Shown: positions 35,130 through 43,741 of the stretch, piece after piece
How positions within the stretch are numbered: the stretch's first letter is position 1
How the letters are laid out: each line of letters starts with the position of its first letter
Assembly: GCA_049437325.1 (NCBI GenBank)
Contig: JBMTIM010000014.1
Location: 1 to 55,258 of the forward strand
From: UBA11606 sp049437325
GTDB taxonomy: Bacteria; Actinomycetota; Acidimicrobiia; Acidimicrobiales; Aldehydirespiratoraceae
Direction: 5' to 3'
Length of the DNA stretch: 55,258 bases
Made by a program: the position numbers and the translations under genes
Notes under the pieces: generated by a model
The model's input: only the letters and a program-made list of their open reading frames with translations
Database searches by the model: none
Told to the model about the DNA's origin: nothing

Positions 35130-35996
35130 GTGGACCCTCTCCGCTGGACCGATGATCTGCCTCCGCTGCGCGCACCGTTGCTCGTCACTGCGTTCGAGGG
35201 CCTGTTCGACGTCGGGGGCGCGGCAACCGGGGCGCTTGCGTCGCTGCGCAGCAGCAACGCACTGCCGGTCGGCGAGATCGACGCCGATCCGTTCTTCGAC
35301 TTCACCGAGCGTCGACCGGTCGTCCGCATCGACGACGACGGCCGACGGGTGATCGACTGGCCGACCAACCGCATTCATATTCTGACCAACGCCTCCGACG
35401 CTCGGGATCTCGTCCTGATCGACGGTGTCGAGCCCCATCTGATGTGGCGAACGTTCAGTGAGACGATCCACGACGTCGCAGTGGCTGTCGACGCTGCGAT
35501 GGTGATCACCCTTGGTGCGATGATCGCCGAGATCCCTCATACGCGGCCCCCGACCATCACCGGGTCGACGACCGATCCTGACCTCGCCACCCTGATGCGT
35601 CTCGATCAGCCCTCGTACCAGGGGCCGACCGGTGTGATCGGCGTGCTGCATCAACATCTGGAGGCGCAGGGCGTGCCTGCCGTGTCACTACGGGTCGCCG
35701 TACCGCATTACGTCTCTGGCACCCCCAACCCGAAGGCGTCGCGCGCCTTGCTGGAGCGCTTCGAACGGGTGACCGGGGTGCGCACCCCCTGGGCCAGCCT
35801 CGACCAAGACGCCCGGGACTGGGAAACCCGCGTCGACGCAGCGATGCAAGACGACGACGAGGTTGCCCTCTACGTCCGTCGACTCGAAGAACGCTACGAC
35901 CGCTCCACCGCGGCTGCCCTACCCGATGCCGATGATCTGGCCGCCGAGTTCGAGCGCTTCCTCCGCCAGCAGGGCAACGAGGGCGAGACACTCTGA
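35130..35996 (+). CDS. PAC2 family protein
   Basis: This 288-aa protein matches the archaeal/actinobacterial PAC2 (proteasome assembly chaperone-like) family. It has the VTAFEGLFDVGGAATGALASL N-terminal strand-loop, FFDFTERRPVV, an ARDLVLIDGVEPHLMWRTF segment, VITLGAMIAEIPHTRPPTITG, and the PAVSLRVAVPHYVSGTPNPKAS core. A charged C-terminal helix follows. Actinobacterial PAC2 proteins are linked to proteasome biology, but a direct role is unproven and no proteasome gene is nearby. The GTG start at 35130 has CATGCT 6 nt upstream, a weak leaderless box. Confidence 0.82.
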   Translation: MDPLRWTDDLPPLRAPLLVTAFEGLFDVGGAATGALASLRSSNALPVGEIDADPFFDFTERRPVVRIDDDGRRVIDWPTNRIHILTNASDARDLVLIDGVEPHLMWRTFSETIHDVAVAVDAAMVITLGAMIAEIPHTRPPTITGSTTDPDLATLMRLDQPSYQGPTGVIGVLHQHLEAQGVPAVSLRVAVPHYVSGTPNPKASRALLERFERVTGVRTPWASLDQDARDWETRVDAAMQDDDEVALYVRRLEERYDRSTAAALPDADDLAAEFERFLRQQGNEGETL

Positions 35997-35998
35997 GC

Positions 35999-36775
35999 GT
36001 GCATCATCTGGTCGACGTGACGTGCGCACCCGATCGCCCGGGGAGCGAGGTCGATCTGTTGGTTGACACGCTGTGGGCCCTTGGGGCCATCGGCGTGCAG
36101 GAACTCGACGGTGTGCTACGAGGAGCCTTCGACGACGAGGCAGCCGCCTTGCTCGCCGCCAAACGTCTCGGAGCGACATGCCTCCAGGTCGACGATCGCG
36201 AAGGCCTCGATGCCTGGCGCGCCTTCGCCGAGGTGTACCGGGCCGGTCCGTTCGTGATCCGTCCGCCCTGGCTCGACACCGTTCCGGACGCGGCCAACCT
36301 GGTGATCGATCCGGGGGCTGCCTTCGGTAGCGGGAGCCACCCGTCGACCCGACTCCTGCTCGGCCTGTTGCCCGGACTGGTCTCGCCCGGGAGCCGCGTC
36401 GTGGATCTCGGTACCGGCAGCGGCGTGTTGGCGATCGCTGCTGCGCTCCTCGGCGCCAGTGTCACCGCAGTCGACACCGACCCAGCCGCTGCTGATGCGG
36501 TTGCTGTCAACTGCGCTGCCAACCAGGTTGCCGATCGCGTCCGCTTTTCGATGGGTGATGCATGCCAAGTGAAGGGCCACTTCGATGTCGGGCTGTGCAA
36601 CATGACGATCGATCTCCACGAGCACCTCGGCCCGTTGCTCACAGCCGAGTTCGCAACCCTCGTGGTGGGCGGGATCCTTCAGGGTGAACAGGAGGCGCGG
36701 GTCTGCGCCGCCCACGAACGCCAGATCGACACTCGCCAGGTCGAGGGTGAGTGGGCAGCGCTGGTCCTTCGCTAG
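35999..36775 (+). CDS. PrmA-like methyltransferase (ribosomal protein L11 methyltransferase family)
   Basis: This 258-aa class I methyltransferase has the PrmA-type signature DPGAAFGSGSHPSTRL, SAM motif I VVDLGTGSGVLAIAAALLGA, and VTAVDTDPAAADAVAVN. The motif usually reading NILA in PrmA is NMTID here, so the acceptor may differ from L11. The GTG start at 35999 lies 2 nt after the PAC2 stop, so the two are cotranscribed. The N-terminal region is shorter than in E. coli PrmA. Confidence 0.8.
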   Translation: MHHLVDVTCAPDRPGSEVDLLVDTLWALGAIGVQELDGVLRGAFDDEAAALLAAKRLGATCLQVDDREGLDAWRAFAEVYRAGPFVIRPPWLDTVPDAANLVIDPGAAFGSGSHPSTRLLLGLLPGLVSPGSRVVDLGTGSGVLAIAAALLGASVTAVDTDPAAADAVAVNCAANQVADRVRFSMGDACQVKGHFDVGLCNMTIDLHEHLGPLLTAEFATLVVGGILQGEQEARVCAAHERQIDTRQVEGEWAALVLR

Positions 36776-36807
36776 ATGTGGATCTCTCCCTTCGACGGTG
36801 GAGGTCA

Positions 36808-36813
36808 TAGAGT
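36808..36813 (+). promoter_or_regulatory. -10 box before the 25-codon ORF
   Basis: TAGAGT lies 7 nt before the ATG at 36821, the same spacing as at full-length genes in the window. Confidence 0.4.
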
Positions 36814-36820
36814 CACCCGC

Positions 36821-36898
36821 ATGGCCCGCCTCGACGCACCAGGCCCCGTAGGAGAGCCGCTCCACCGCATGCGGCCCGAACCGCCGAGCGACTCGTGA
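36821..36898 (+). CDS. predicted 25-aa leader ORF coupled to an alpha/beta hydrolase
   Basis: The ORF MARLDAPGPV... ends in a TGA that overlaps the next gene's GTG by four bases (GTGA). It has a leaderless-type -10 box. It may be a small protein or an upstream ORF whose translation is needed to open the hydrolase start, since that GTG has no clear ribosome-binding site of its own. The sequence is Pro/Arg-rich, with no known motif. Confidence 0.4.
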   Translation: MARLDAPGPVGEPLHRMRPEPPSDS

Positions 36899-37731
36899 AC
36901 GGGCAGAGTCGAACCAAGTACGTCGCCTCGAGCGACGGAGTCTCGGTCGCGTTCCACGAGCTCGGCGGTGAGGGGCCTCCTCTCGTATTCGTCCACGCCA
37001 CCGGCTTCCACGGCCACTGCTACCGGCGCATCGCCGAGAGCCTTCTCGACATTCGACGGTGCCTTGCCATCGACCTGCGCGGTCATGGTGATTCCACATC
37101 CCCGACGAACGGGCGGTTCGAGTGGGCCGGCATGGTCGACGATCTGTGTGCCGTCCTCGAGGCGCTCGAGATCGATGAGCCGCTCGATTTCGTGGGTCAT
37201 TCACTGGGCGGAGCGGTCATCCTCGGAACCGAACTCCGCCGCCCGACAAGCATCCGGCGAGCCTGGTTGTTCGAGCCGATCGTCTTCCCCGGAATCGACA
37301 AACGGGGCCCGAGCCCACTCATCGAGGGGGCCCGAAAGCGTCGGGCCACATTCGAATCCTTTGACGCTGCGATCGATCGCTACCGTTCGCGGCCGCCGTT
37401 CGATGCCATCGATCCATCGGTACTGGACGACTATGTCAGGTTCGGTTTTCGACCCGACGCCGACGGCGTGTCGCTCAAGTGCGCACCGGAGTCGGAGGCC
37501 GCCACGTTTGCAAACGCCGACGGCACCCTCTTCGACCGGGTCGCTGCGATCGACGCTGACGTCCGGCTGGTCGGATCGACCGACGGCGACGCACCCGCCA
37601 TGTTCGCCCCGCTTGCTGCTGCACAGATCCCGGGCGCCGTCTTCGAGTGCTGGGACGGCGAGACCCATTTCGGGCCGTTCACCCATCCGGGTCGAGCGGC
37701 AGAGGAGATCCGCGCCTTCATCGAAGGCTGA
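36895..37731 (+). CDS. alpha/beta hydrolase
   Basis: This 278-aa alpha/beta hydrolase has FVHATGFHGHCY in the oxyanion-hole region, DLRGHGDS, the nucleophile elbow VGHSLGGAV and a C-terminal catalytic His in GETHFGPF. The GTG start at 36895 overlaps the preceding mini-ORF. It probably hydrolyses an ester, thioester or C-C bond in the cytosol. It is distinct from the hydrolase at 33276-34124, with no close similarity. It is convergent with an SDR gene 50 bp downstream. Confidence 0.83.
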   Translation: MNGQSRTKYVASSDGVSVAFHELGGEGPPLVFVHATGFHGHCYRRIAESLLDIRRCLAIDLRGHGDSTSPTNGRFEWAGMVDDLCAVLEALEIDEPLDFVGHSLGGAVILGTELRRPTSIRRAWLFEPIVFPGIDKRGPSPLIEGARKRRATFESFDAAIDRYRSRPPFDAIDPSVLDDYVRFGFRPDADGVSLKCAPESEAATFANADGTLFDRVAAIDADVRLVGSTDGDAPAMFAPLAAAQIPGAVFECWDGETHFGPFTHPGRAAEEIRAFIEG

Positions 37732-37781
37732 CAATCTCCTCGGGTTTCGAATCGATCGCGAGTATCCCGGCCGTGTGCCGG

Positions 37782-38597
37782 TCACATCCGAAACGTGTCG
37801 TCGAGTGCAACCTTCCATGGCCCACCGGCGGTGGTCCCCCCGTCGACCGGCACGCTTGCGCCGGTCACGAAACTTGCAAGGTCGGAGGCGAGGAAGACGA
37901 TCACCGCCGCACATTCCTCGGGTGATCCGACACGTCGGAGGGGCGTGGCGTGGTGCTCGGTGGACATCGCACCGCTCGCAACTGCGAGCTCGGTGTCGCC
38001 GGGCGTCGGGATCATGTCGGGTGCAACCGCATTGACGCGTATGCCCCGCCCCGAGAGTTCGAGCGCGAGTGTTTTGGTGAACTGCTCGACGGCTGCCTTC
38101 ATCGCCCCGTAGACCCCGAAACCAGGCGACGCGTGATGAGCCTCGACCGAGGTGACGTTGACGATGGAAGCACCTTCGGTGAGGTGGGGCAGCGCAGCCC
38201 GCACGGTGTTGGTCACCGTGGTGAAGTTCTCGGCCACGAGGGCCGCCTCACCCCCGGCGGACACCTCGCCGAACGCAGCGTGAAAGCCGCCTCCGACGTT
38301 GTTGACGACGATCCCGACGGGGCCCAAGGCGTGAGCAGTGGCTGCCAGAAAGCTGTCGACTGCATCGGCGTTTCGCACATCGAGAACCTCAGCTCTGACT
38401 CGGCGTCCTGCGGCCTCGACCAGTGCGGTGGTCGCCGCCAATCCGTCCTCGTCTCGATCACATACAGCAATGTCGGCACCGAACCGAGCCAACGCGACAG
38501 CCGTGGCCGCTCCGATCCCTCCCCCCGCACCGGTCACAACCGCTACCCGGTCGGTCAGCAGGATTCGATCGGGTTCGAGCTCCACGGTGCCTCCCAT
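37782..38597 (-). CDS. SDR-family oxidoreductase
   Basis: This 271-aa classical SDR has VTGAGGGIGAA, NNVGGGF, the catalytic Ser in IVNVTSVEA, YGAMK (YxxxK) and the C-terminal FVTGASVPVDGGTT. It ends with an extra tail (GGPWKVALDDTFRM) often seen in actinobacterial catabolic SDRs. The ATG at 38597 gives MGGTVELEPDR before the fold. It is divergent from the thiolase-like gene over 28 bp. A TAGGGT box 16 nt before the start would give a very short leader. Confidence 0.85.
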   Translation of the reverse strand: MGGTVELEPDRILLTDRVAVVTGAGGGIGAATAVALARFGADIAVCDRDEDGLAATTALVEAAGRRVRAEVLDVRNADAVDSFLAATAHALGPVGIVVNNVGGGFHAAFGEVSAGGEAALVAENFTTVTNTVRAALPHLTEGASIVNVTSVEAHHASPGFGVYGAMKAAVEQFTKTLALELSGRGIRVNAVAPDMIPTPGDTELAVASGAMSTEHHATPLRRVGSPEECAAVIVFLASDLASFVTGASVPVDGGTTAGGPWKVALDDTFRM

Positions 38598-38625
38598 GCC
38601 CTCGCGCCGCCCTACCCTACGCCTC
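38598..38625. promoter_or_regulatory. 28-bp divergent promoter with overlapping -10 boxes
   Basis: The plus-strand TACCCT (38613-38618, 7 nt before ATG 38626) overlaps a minus-strand TAGGGT (38614-38619, 16 nt before ATG 38597). The same 7 bp would serve polymerases facing both ways, so expression of the two genes may be mutually exclusive. Confidence 0.4.
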
Positions 38626-40089
38626 ATGACCAACCGCGTCGTTGTTGATCCCCGGACCCCTGTCATCGTCGGCCGAGCCCAGATCGCCAACGGAACGCCT
38701 GATGTCGATCACCCTGCCGATGCCATCGATCTGATGACCCGTGCCACGATCGATGCCCTCGGTGACGCCGGCGTTGCGCCGTCGGCAGTCGAAACGGTCG
38801 GGGTCGTGGGCGGCATCCACCGACATCGCAATGCGGCTGCAGCCGTTGCCCACGAGATCGGTTGTCCGACCGCTCACACCATCGTCACGACGTGGGGTGG
38901 TGACACGCCGGTTGCATTTTTGGGTGAGCTCGGGCAGCGGATCGTTGCCGGAGAGATCGACGTTGCCGTCTTCGTCGGCGGCGAAGCGAACCGCACCCGT
39001 GATGCGCTTCGTACCGCTGGTCGCGAGGTGACAACACGAGACGACTCCGAGATGGAAGATCCCGAGCAGTGGGGAACCCCGCTCGAGATGGGTCGGTCCG
39101 ATGCAGTCGAGCGCGGGGGTGAGCTGCCGAGAAACACCTACGCCATATTCGACAGCGCGCTGCGCGCCGGAGCGGGCGAATCCCTCGACGAGGCGCGCGA
39201 CCGCGCAGCGGAGCTGTGGGCCGGGTACAGCGCTGTCGCAGCCAGCAACCCCGACATCGATGTCCGTTCGATGGACGCTGCGGCGATTCGCACACCCGCA
39301 GCGGACAACCGGATGGTGTCGTGGCCCTACACCAAGGCGATGTGTGCCAACAATCGAGTCGATCAGGCTGGAGCGCTGGTCGTGTGCAGCAGCGCAGCGG
39401 CCGACCGTCTCGGGGTCGCACACGACCGCCGTGTCTACCTTCATGACACGATCCGGGCGAGCGACTCCGACTCGTTCCTGCTCCGGGAGCGGATCGACAC
39501 CGTGCCCGGCCTCGATGCCGCTGCTGCGCTCGTCGTCGAGCGCTGGGGACCGATCGACGCGATCGATCATGTCGACCTCTACGGCTGCTTCCCTTCGATC
39601 GTTCGCTACACAGCGTCTGCGTTGGGGCTGTCTCCAAAACGTCCTCTGACGGTCACCGGTGGCCTCGGTTTCATGGGGGCACCGCTCAACTTTGCAGCCG
39701 GCCAGTCCCTCATCGCCATGGTGCGAACGTTACGGGCCGAACCTGGCACGTTCGGCCTGGTGCAGGGAAACGGCGGTCATGCAGCCAAGCATTCGTTTGG
39801 CGTCTACTCGACCGCCCCACCGCAATCGCTTCCCTCCGTGACCGTTCTGGACCGGGCCGAAACCGCGATGTCGATGGCTGCACCCGACTCGTCCGGCAAG
39901 GCCACGATCGAAGGCATCACCGTCGAATATGGTCACCAGGGGGCGGAGCGCGCAGTGGCTGCGCTCCGTCTCGATGGAGGCGGCCGACTGTGGGCGAACT
40001 CGGTGGATCCGGACGTGCTCGATGCAGCGATCAGCCGCGAACTGGTCGGCGTCGTGAGCAGCGTGCGTGCCGGCGAGTTTCGTCTCTGA
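38626..40089 (+). CDS. thiolase-like protein (acetyl-CoA acetyltransferase family, TLP1/OB-tail type)
   Basis: This 487-aa thiolase-fold protein belongs to the mycobacterial-type family with an extra C-terminal beta domain (about 415-487). The usual nucleophilic Cys position appears to be non-Cys (TIVTTWGGDTPVAFLG), while the later Gly/His-rich motif reads LVQGNGGHAAKHSFGVYS. Classical thiolysis is therefore doubtful; family members may be lipid-binding or act with a partner. No DUF35 partner is adjacent. The start is supported by TACCCT 7 nt upstream. Confidence 0.8.
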   Translation: MTNRVVVDPRTPVIVGRAQIANGTPDVDHPADAIDLMTRATIDALGDAGVAPSAVETVGVVGGIHRHRNAAAAVAHEIGCPTAHTIVTTWGGDTPVAFLGELGQRIVAGEIDVAVFVGGEANRTRDALRTAGREVTTRDDSEMEDPEQWGTPLEMGRSDAVERGGELPRNTYAIFDSALRAGAGESLDEARDRAAELWAGYSAVAASNPDIDVRSMDAAAIRTPAADNRMVSWPYTKAMCANNRVDQAGALVVCSSAAADRLGVAHDRRVYLHDTIRASDSDSFLLRERIDTVPGLDAAAALVVERWGPIDAIDHVDLYGCFPSIVRYTASALGLSPKRPLTVTGGLGFMGAPLNFAAGQSLIAMVRTLRAEPGTFGLVQGNGGHAAKHSFGVYSTAPPQSLPSVTVLDRAETAMSMAAPDSSGKATIEGITVEYGHQGAERAVAALRLDGGGRLWANSVDPDVLDAAISRELVGVVSSVRAGEFRL

Positions 40090-40117
40090 GGACGACATTC
40101 GCTGGTGGTGAACGACC

Positions 40118-43100
40118 TCAGTGCTGGTCGATCGAAAGCTGCTTCGTCAACTCACCGATTGGCATGGGCCGAGCATAGAAATAGCCCTTGGCCCGAGTGC
40201 ACCCGATCCGAAGCAGTGCCTCGGCTTGAGCTTGCGTCTCGATCCCCTCAGCCACGACCTCGAGGTCGAGTGCCTCGGCGAGCGAAACGATCGACCGGAC
40301 GAGGAGATCATCGGAACCGGGACTGTCGAGATCTCGAACGAGCGATTGATCGATCTTCACGGTGTCGACGCCGAGGCGCTTGAGGTGGGCCAATGACGCA
40401 AAGCTGGTGCCGAAATCATCGAGAGCGATGCGGATACCAAGGCTGCGGAGGCGGGAGAGCACATGCTCAGAGCGTTCGAGATCTGCAATCATCGACGCCT
40501 CGGTGAGTTCGATACAGAGTCGGTGCGGCTCGAGTCCTGCATCCGACAGTGCGTCAGCGATCACCGTCAACAAATCGGCTTCTTGAAGTTGTGAGGCCGA
40601 CAGATTGACGCGGACCAGGGTGTTGTGATCGGCCCACGACGACGCTTCTGCACAGGCTGCTCGCAGGACGTACGAACCGATCTCCGAGAGAAGGCCTACT
40701 TCTTCGGCGGTGCCCAAGAAGTTGCGGGCGTGCATCAGGCCGCGAACCGGGTGTTCCCATCGGACAAGCGCTTCTGCCCCGAGGAACCGGCCGCTGTCGA
40801 GTGCGATTTCTGGTTGGTAGTGGACCGAGAGTTCGCCGCTGTCGAGCGCACGACGCAAGCCTGCCTCGAGCTGAAGCTGATCGTATGCCTTTCGCAGCAT
40901 GCTCTGATCGAAGGTGACGTAACGAGATCCACCCGCCGCTTTCGCCTGGTACATCGCAGTGTCGGCCGCCCGGAGGACCTCGGATCCAGTGGTGGGCGGG
41001 CTGAGGCTGGCGATGCCGATGCTCGCTCCCGGCTGAATCGACTGCCCGGCCAACATCACCGGTTCATCGAAGAGTTCCACGAGCCGGTTGGCCACGAGTT
41101 CGGCATCGGTGCTGTCCGATGACGACCCGAGCAGAATCGCGAACTCGTCTCCACCCAAACGAGCAACCAAGTCACCCGGCCGAACCGCAAGTCGAAGGCG
41201 ATCGGCCAGGACTCGCAGGAGTTCATCTCCTTGATCATGGCCGAGCGAGTCGTTCACTGCCTTGAACCGGTCGAGGTCGAGTAGGAGCACTGTTGGCGCT
41301 ACCCCGTCACGAATCGTCTCGTCGAGGGAACGGGTCAGCACTCGGCGATTGGCGAGTCCGGTGAGTTCGTCGGTAGAAGCCTGATGTCGAAGCACCTCCT
41401 CATCGCGTCGTCGGTCGGTTGCATCCTCCACGTGAACCAGCCAGGACTCCTGACCGGGACCGACTCCCTCAATCGGTGTCGCATGGATGCGTCCCCACAC
41501 TTCTGCACCATCGACACGGTTGAACGGGAGCTCGTACGCGCCAGCACTGAACTTGCCTTGCAGCACCGTCAGGGCCGCTTCGATGCCGGTTGCAACCACC
41601 TCGTCTGGGGTTGCGAACCCGAGAAACGAGGCGAACGCTTCGTTGCAGGTGATGAGTTTGAACTCGCTGTCGCACAGCAGAACGCCGATTGGCGACTCGT
41701 TGAATGCCAACTTCGCGCGTCGTTCTGCCGTAACTCGTCGCTCCGCTCGCTCGATCACGACCAGAAGCGATTCCAGTAGCGGCACTGCCGCATCCCGCAC
41801 GCGCTCGTCCAGCGGACCGACTGCGAGGACAAACACGTGACTCTCGCTTTCGAGTGGAAGAAAGACGTGGCGATTCCGGATGAGATTCTTGGAACTGCGC
41901 GCGACGGAGAGAAGCGGACCGATCGTCGAGTCATCGGCACGGAACAGCGGTCGAAGCGGAGCCGAGAGAAGGCGACACTTTTCGCTTTTGGTGTTCACGG
42001 ACCAGAGCTCGATCTCGGGGAGGTCGAACAGGTTGGCTCCGCGTTCGAGCACGGCGTCGAGCGCATTCGCGAACCGCTCGGGAGCCACGCTGTGCAGGGT
42101 CGAGGCGGCATCGCGAAGGTACGCCGCGGTCTCTTCTTGCCACTCCGCTGCTTGCCCGGCGTCGATCCTGAATTTGAGTTCGCTCAGGAGCTCCCCGAAC
42201 GCTGTCAGCCATTCGACGAACCGCGTCCCCCATGGGGTCTCGTCATCGCGCAACAACATGCCGATCGATGCCGCCCCATCCTGCCATCCCGGCAGTGGGA
42301 CGCACACGAGCGTCCGTTCTGCGTCCTCCTGGGTTCGGCCCGTGATCAGCGATTCCGATATCTGGATCGACGTCACCACTGGCTGCTGAGCAAGGATCGC
42401 CTGGTTCACCCACGACTCGGGGAAGCGCACGGGTGCTCCGACATCGAACATGGAGTCGTCGGACTCCCAAAGCGTAAGGACGCGGCCGCACGTGGTCGGG
42501 GCCGGGTTGGTTGTATCGACGATGGCGACAACCTCTGCACCCACCGATCGTGCGATCCGAGCCAGAGCGTTCTGCACAATGTGTTCGGGCTCTTCGCCGC
42601 GACTGTGAACGACCGAAGAGAGAATGTCAGAGAACGCTTCTTGCACTCGCATCTGTACCTGCGAGAGACGTTCGACATCGGTCCGGGCGAGCATTTCGCC
42701 CATCGACCGGCCCACAGCCACGAGCGCGTCGATCTCCTCGTGCTCCCAGGTCCGCCGGTCACGAGTGAAGATGACCGTTCGGGCGGGCCCGTCGGCGACG
42801 CCGATGGGGATCAGCAGGGCTTCTGCAGAAGGGATGTCTTGGGCGATGTCGGTGTCTGCCCCAAAGACCTCCAGTGCGAGCTCGGCGCTCGAGACCAAAA
42901 CGTGGCTCTCAGCTTTTGATTTCGGATCGAAGGGAAGAGCTGTAAGAGCGGTCTCGAGCCACCGTTGATGAAGCGGCCGTCCCAGGGCATACAACTGTCG
43001 TGCGGCGTCGCGGAGCTCCAGTACAGCCAACTGGAGGAGGTCGAACTGCTCTTCGATCTGACGAAGGACTGCATCGACTGCAGCGGCTGACGTCCTGTGG

Positions 43101-43714
43101 TCGGCCTCACTCATGCGTTGCTGAAGGTCCGTTACCAAACGAGCCAGCGCGACGTTCTTTTCCAGCTTTCGCTCGGCGTGGACACGGGCGAGGAACTGTC
43201 GCAGCGCGAGGGAAAGACTGCGGCAGAATTCGATTTCTTCGTCGGTCCAATGGGAATTCGGTCGATGCATCACCAGCACGTCAGCCTCGTCGCCAGTGAA
43301 TTCGATCAACACGACCATGACAGAGCCGTTGCGCCAGGGAAGCGGAATCGCTTCCTCGGAGAAGAAGGTCTGCAACCCAAAGTACGTAACGCCGTCATTG
43401 CTCAATACCGCTTCGGCATTTGCGGGATCAGGTTTTCGAACGGGGGAAGTACTCATGGGCATGAGCGTTCCCTGCTGCTCCCAATACTCTTGCAACAGCG
43501 AAGTACCAGCCGGGTAATCGTTGTGCCAGCGCCCGATCACCTCGACCGAGAGGTGCGTCGCAACCTTTTCCAACAGGGTGGTGAGAACCGCGCTGGCCTC
43601 CTCGGTGGACACACCGGCGAGGGCCGACCCGATCTCCCAGAGCAGGGCCTGCCCGGTCTCGCTTAGCTCGAACTTCCCTCGCATCCTGACTCTGTCGGCA
43701 GGCCAACGTTGCAT
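40118..43714 (-). CDS. multi-GAF/PAS GGDEF-EAL cyclic-di-GMP protein
   Basis: This 1198-aa cytosolic signalling protein has no membrane segment. The N-terminal ~690 residues look like a series of GAF-like sensor modules (roughly 25-180, 225-345, 360-520 and 545-680), with a helical linker near 180-220. A PAS domain (about 690-775) follows. The GGDEF domain has an intact GGDEF motif (854-858) and an RPGD autoinhibitory I-site (845-848). The EAL domain keeps EAL (981-983), DDFGTS (1099-1104) and VAEGIET. Both diguanylate cyclase and phosphodiesterase activities are therefore possible. The ATG at 43714 has a GGAGG ribosome-binding site; an ATG at 43684 is the alternative. No other c-di-GMP gene is in the window. 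Confidence 0.9.
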   Translation of the reverse strand: MQRWPADRVRMRGKFELSETGQALLWEIGSALAGVSTEEASAVLTTLLEKVATHLSVEVIGRWHNDYPAGTSLLQEYWEQQGTLMPMSTSPVRKPDPANAEAVLSNDGVTYFGLQTFFSEEAIPLPWRNGSVMVVLIEFTGDEADVLVMHRPNSHWTDEEIEFCRSLSLALRQFLARVHAERKLEKNVALARLVTDLQQRMSEADHRTSAAAVDAVLRQIEEQFDLLQLAVLELRDAARQLYALGRPLHQRWLETALTALPFDPKSKAESHVLVSSAELALEVFGADTDIAQDIPSAEALLIPIGVADGPARTVIFTRDRRTWEHEEIDALVAVGRSMGEMLARTDVERLSQVQMRVQEAFSDILSSVVHSRGEEPEHIVQNALARIARSVGAEVVAIVDTTNPAPTTCGRVLTLWESDDSMFDVGAPVRFPESWVNQAILAQQPVVTSIQISESLITGRTQEDAERTLVCVPLPGWQDGAASIGMLLRDDETPWGTRFVEWLTAFGELLSELKFRIDAGQAAEWQEETAAYLRDAASTLHSVAPERFANALDAVLERGANLFDLPEIELWSVNTKSEKCRLLSAPLRPLFRADDSTIGPLLSVARSSKNLIRNRHVFLPLESESHVFVLAVGPLDERVRDAAVPLLESLLVVIERAERRVTAERRAKLAFNESPIGVLLCDSEFKLITCNEAFASFLGFATPDEVVATGIEAALTVLQGKFSAGAYELPFNRVDGAEVWGRIHATPIEGVGPGQESWLVHVEDATDRRRDEEVLRHQASTDELTGLANRRVLTRSLDETIRDGVAPTVLLLDLDRFKAVNDSLGHDQGDELLRVLADRLRLAVRPGDLVARLGGDEFAILLGSSSDSTDAELVANRLVELFDEPVMLAGQSIQPGASIGIASLSPPTTGSEVLRAADTAMYQAKAAGGSRYVTFDQSMLRKAYDQLQLEAGLRRALDSGELSVHYQPEIALDSGRFLGAEALVRWEHPVRGLMHARNFLGTAEEVGLLSEIGSYVLRAACAEASSWADHNTLVRVNLSASQLQEADLLTVIADALSDAGLEPHRLCIELTEASMIADLERSEHVLSRLRSLGIRIALDDFGTSFASLAHLKRLGVDTVKIDQSLVRDLDSPGSDDLLVRSIVSLAEALDLEVVAEGIETQAQAEALLRIGCTRAKGYFYARPMPIGELTKQLSIDQH

Positions 43715-43741
43715 CTTAGGCCTCCGCTAACGTACCGAGTC
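43715..43741. promoter_or_regulatory. 27-bp divergent promoter between c-di-GMP protein and crotonase
   Basis: The plus strand has TAACGT (43728-43733), 8 nt before the crotonase ATG. The minus strand has TACGTT (43729-43734) 14 nt before the GGDEF-EAL ATG, with GGAGG between. The two -10 candidates share five base pairs. Confidence 0.4.
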
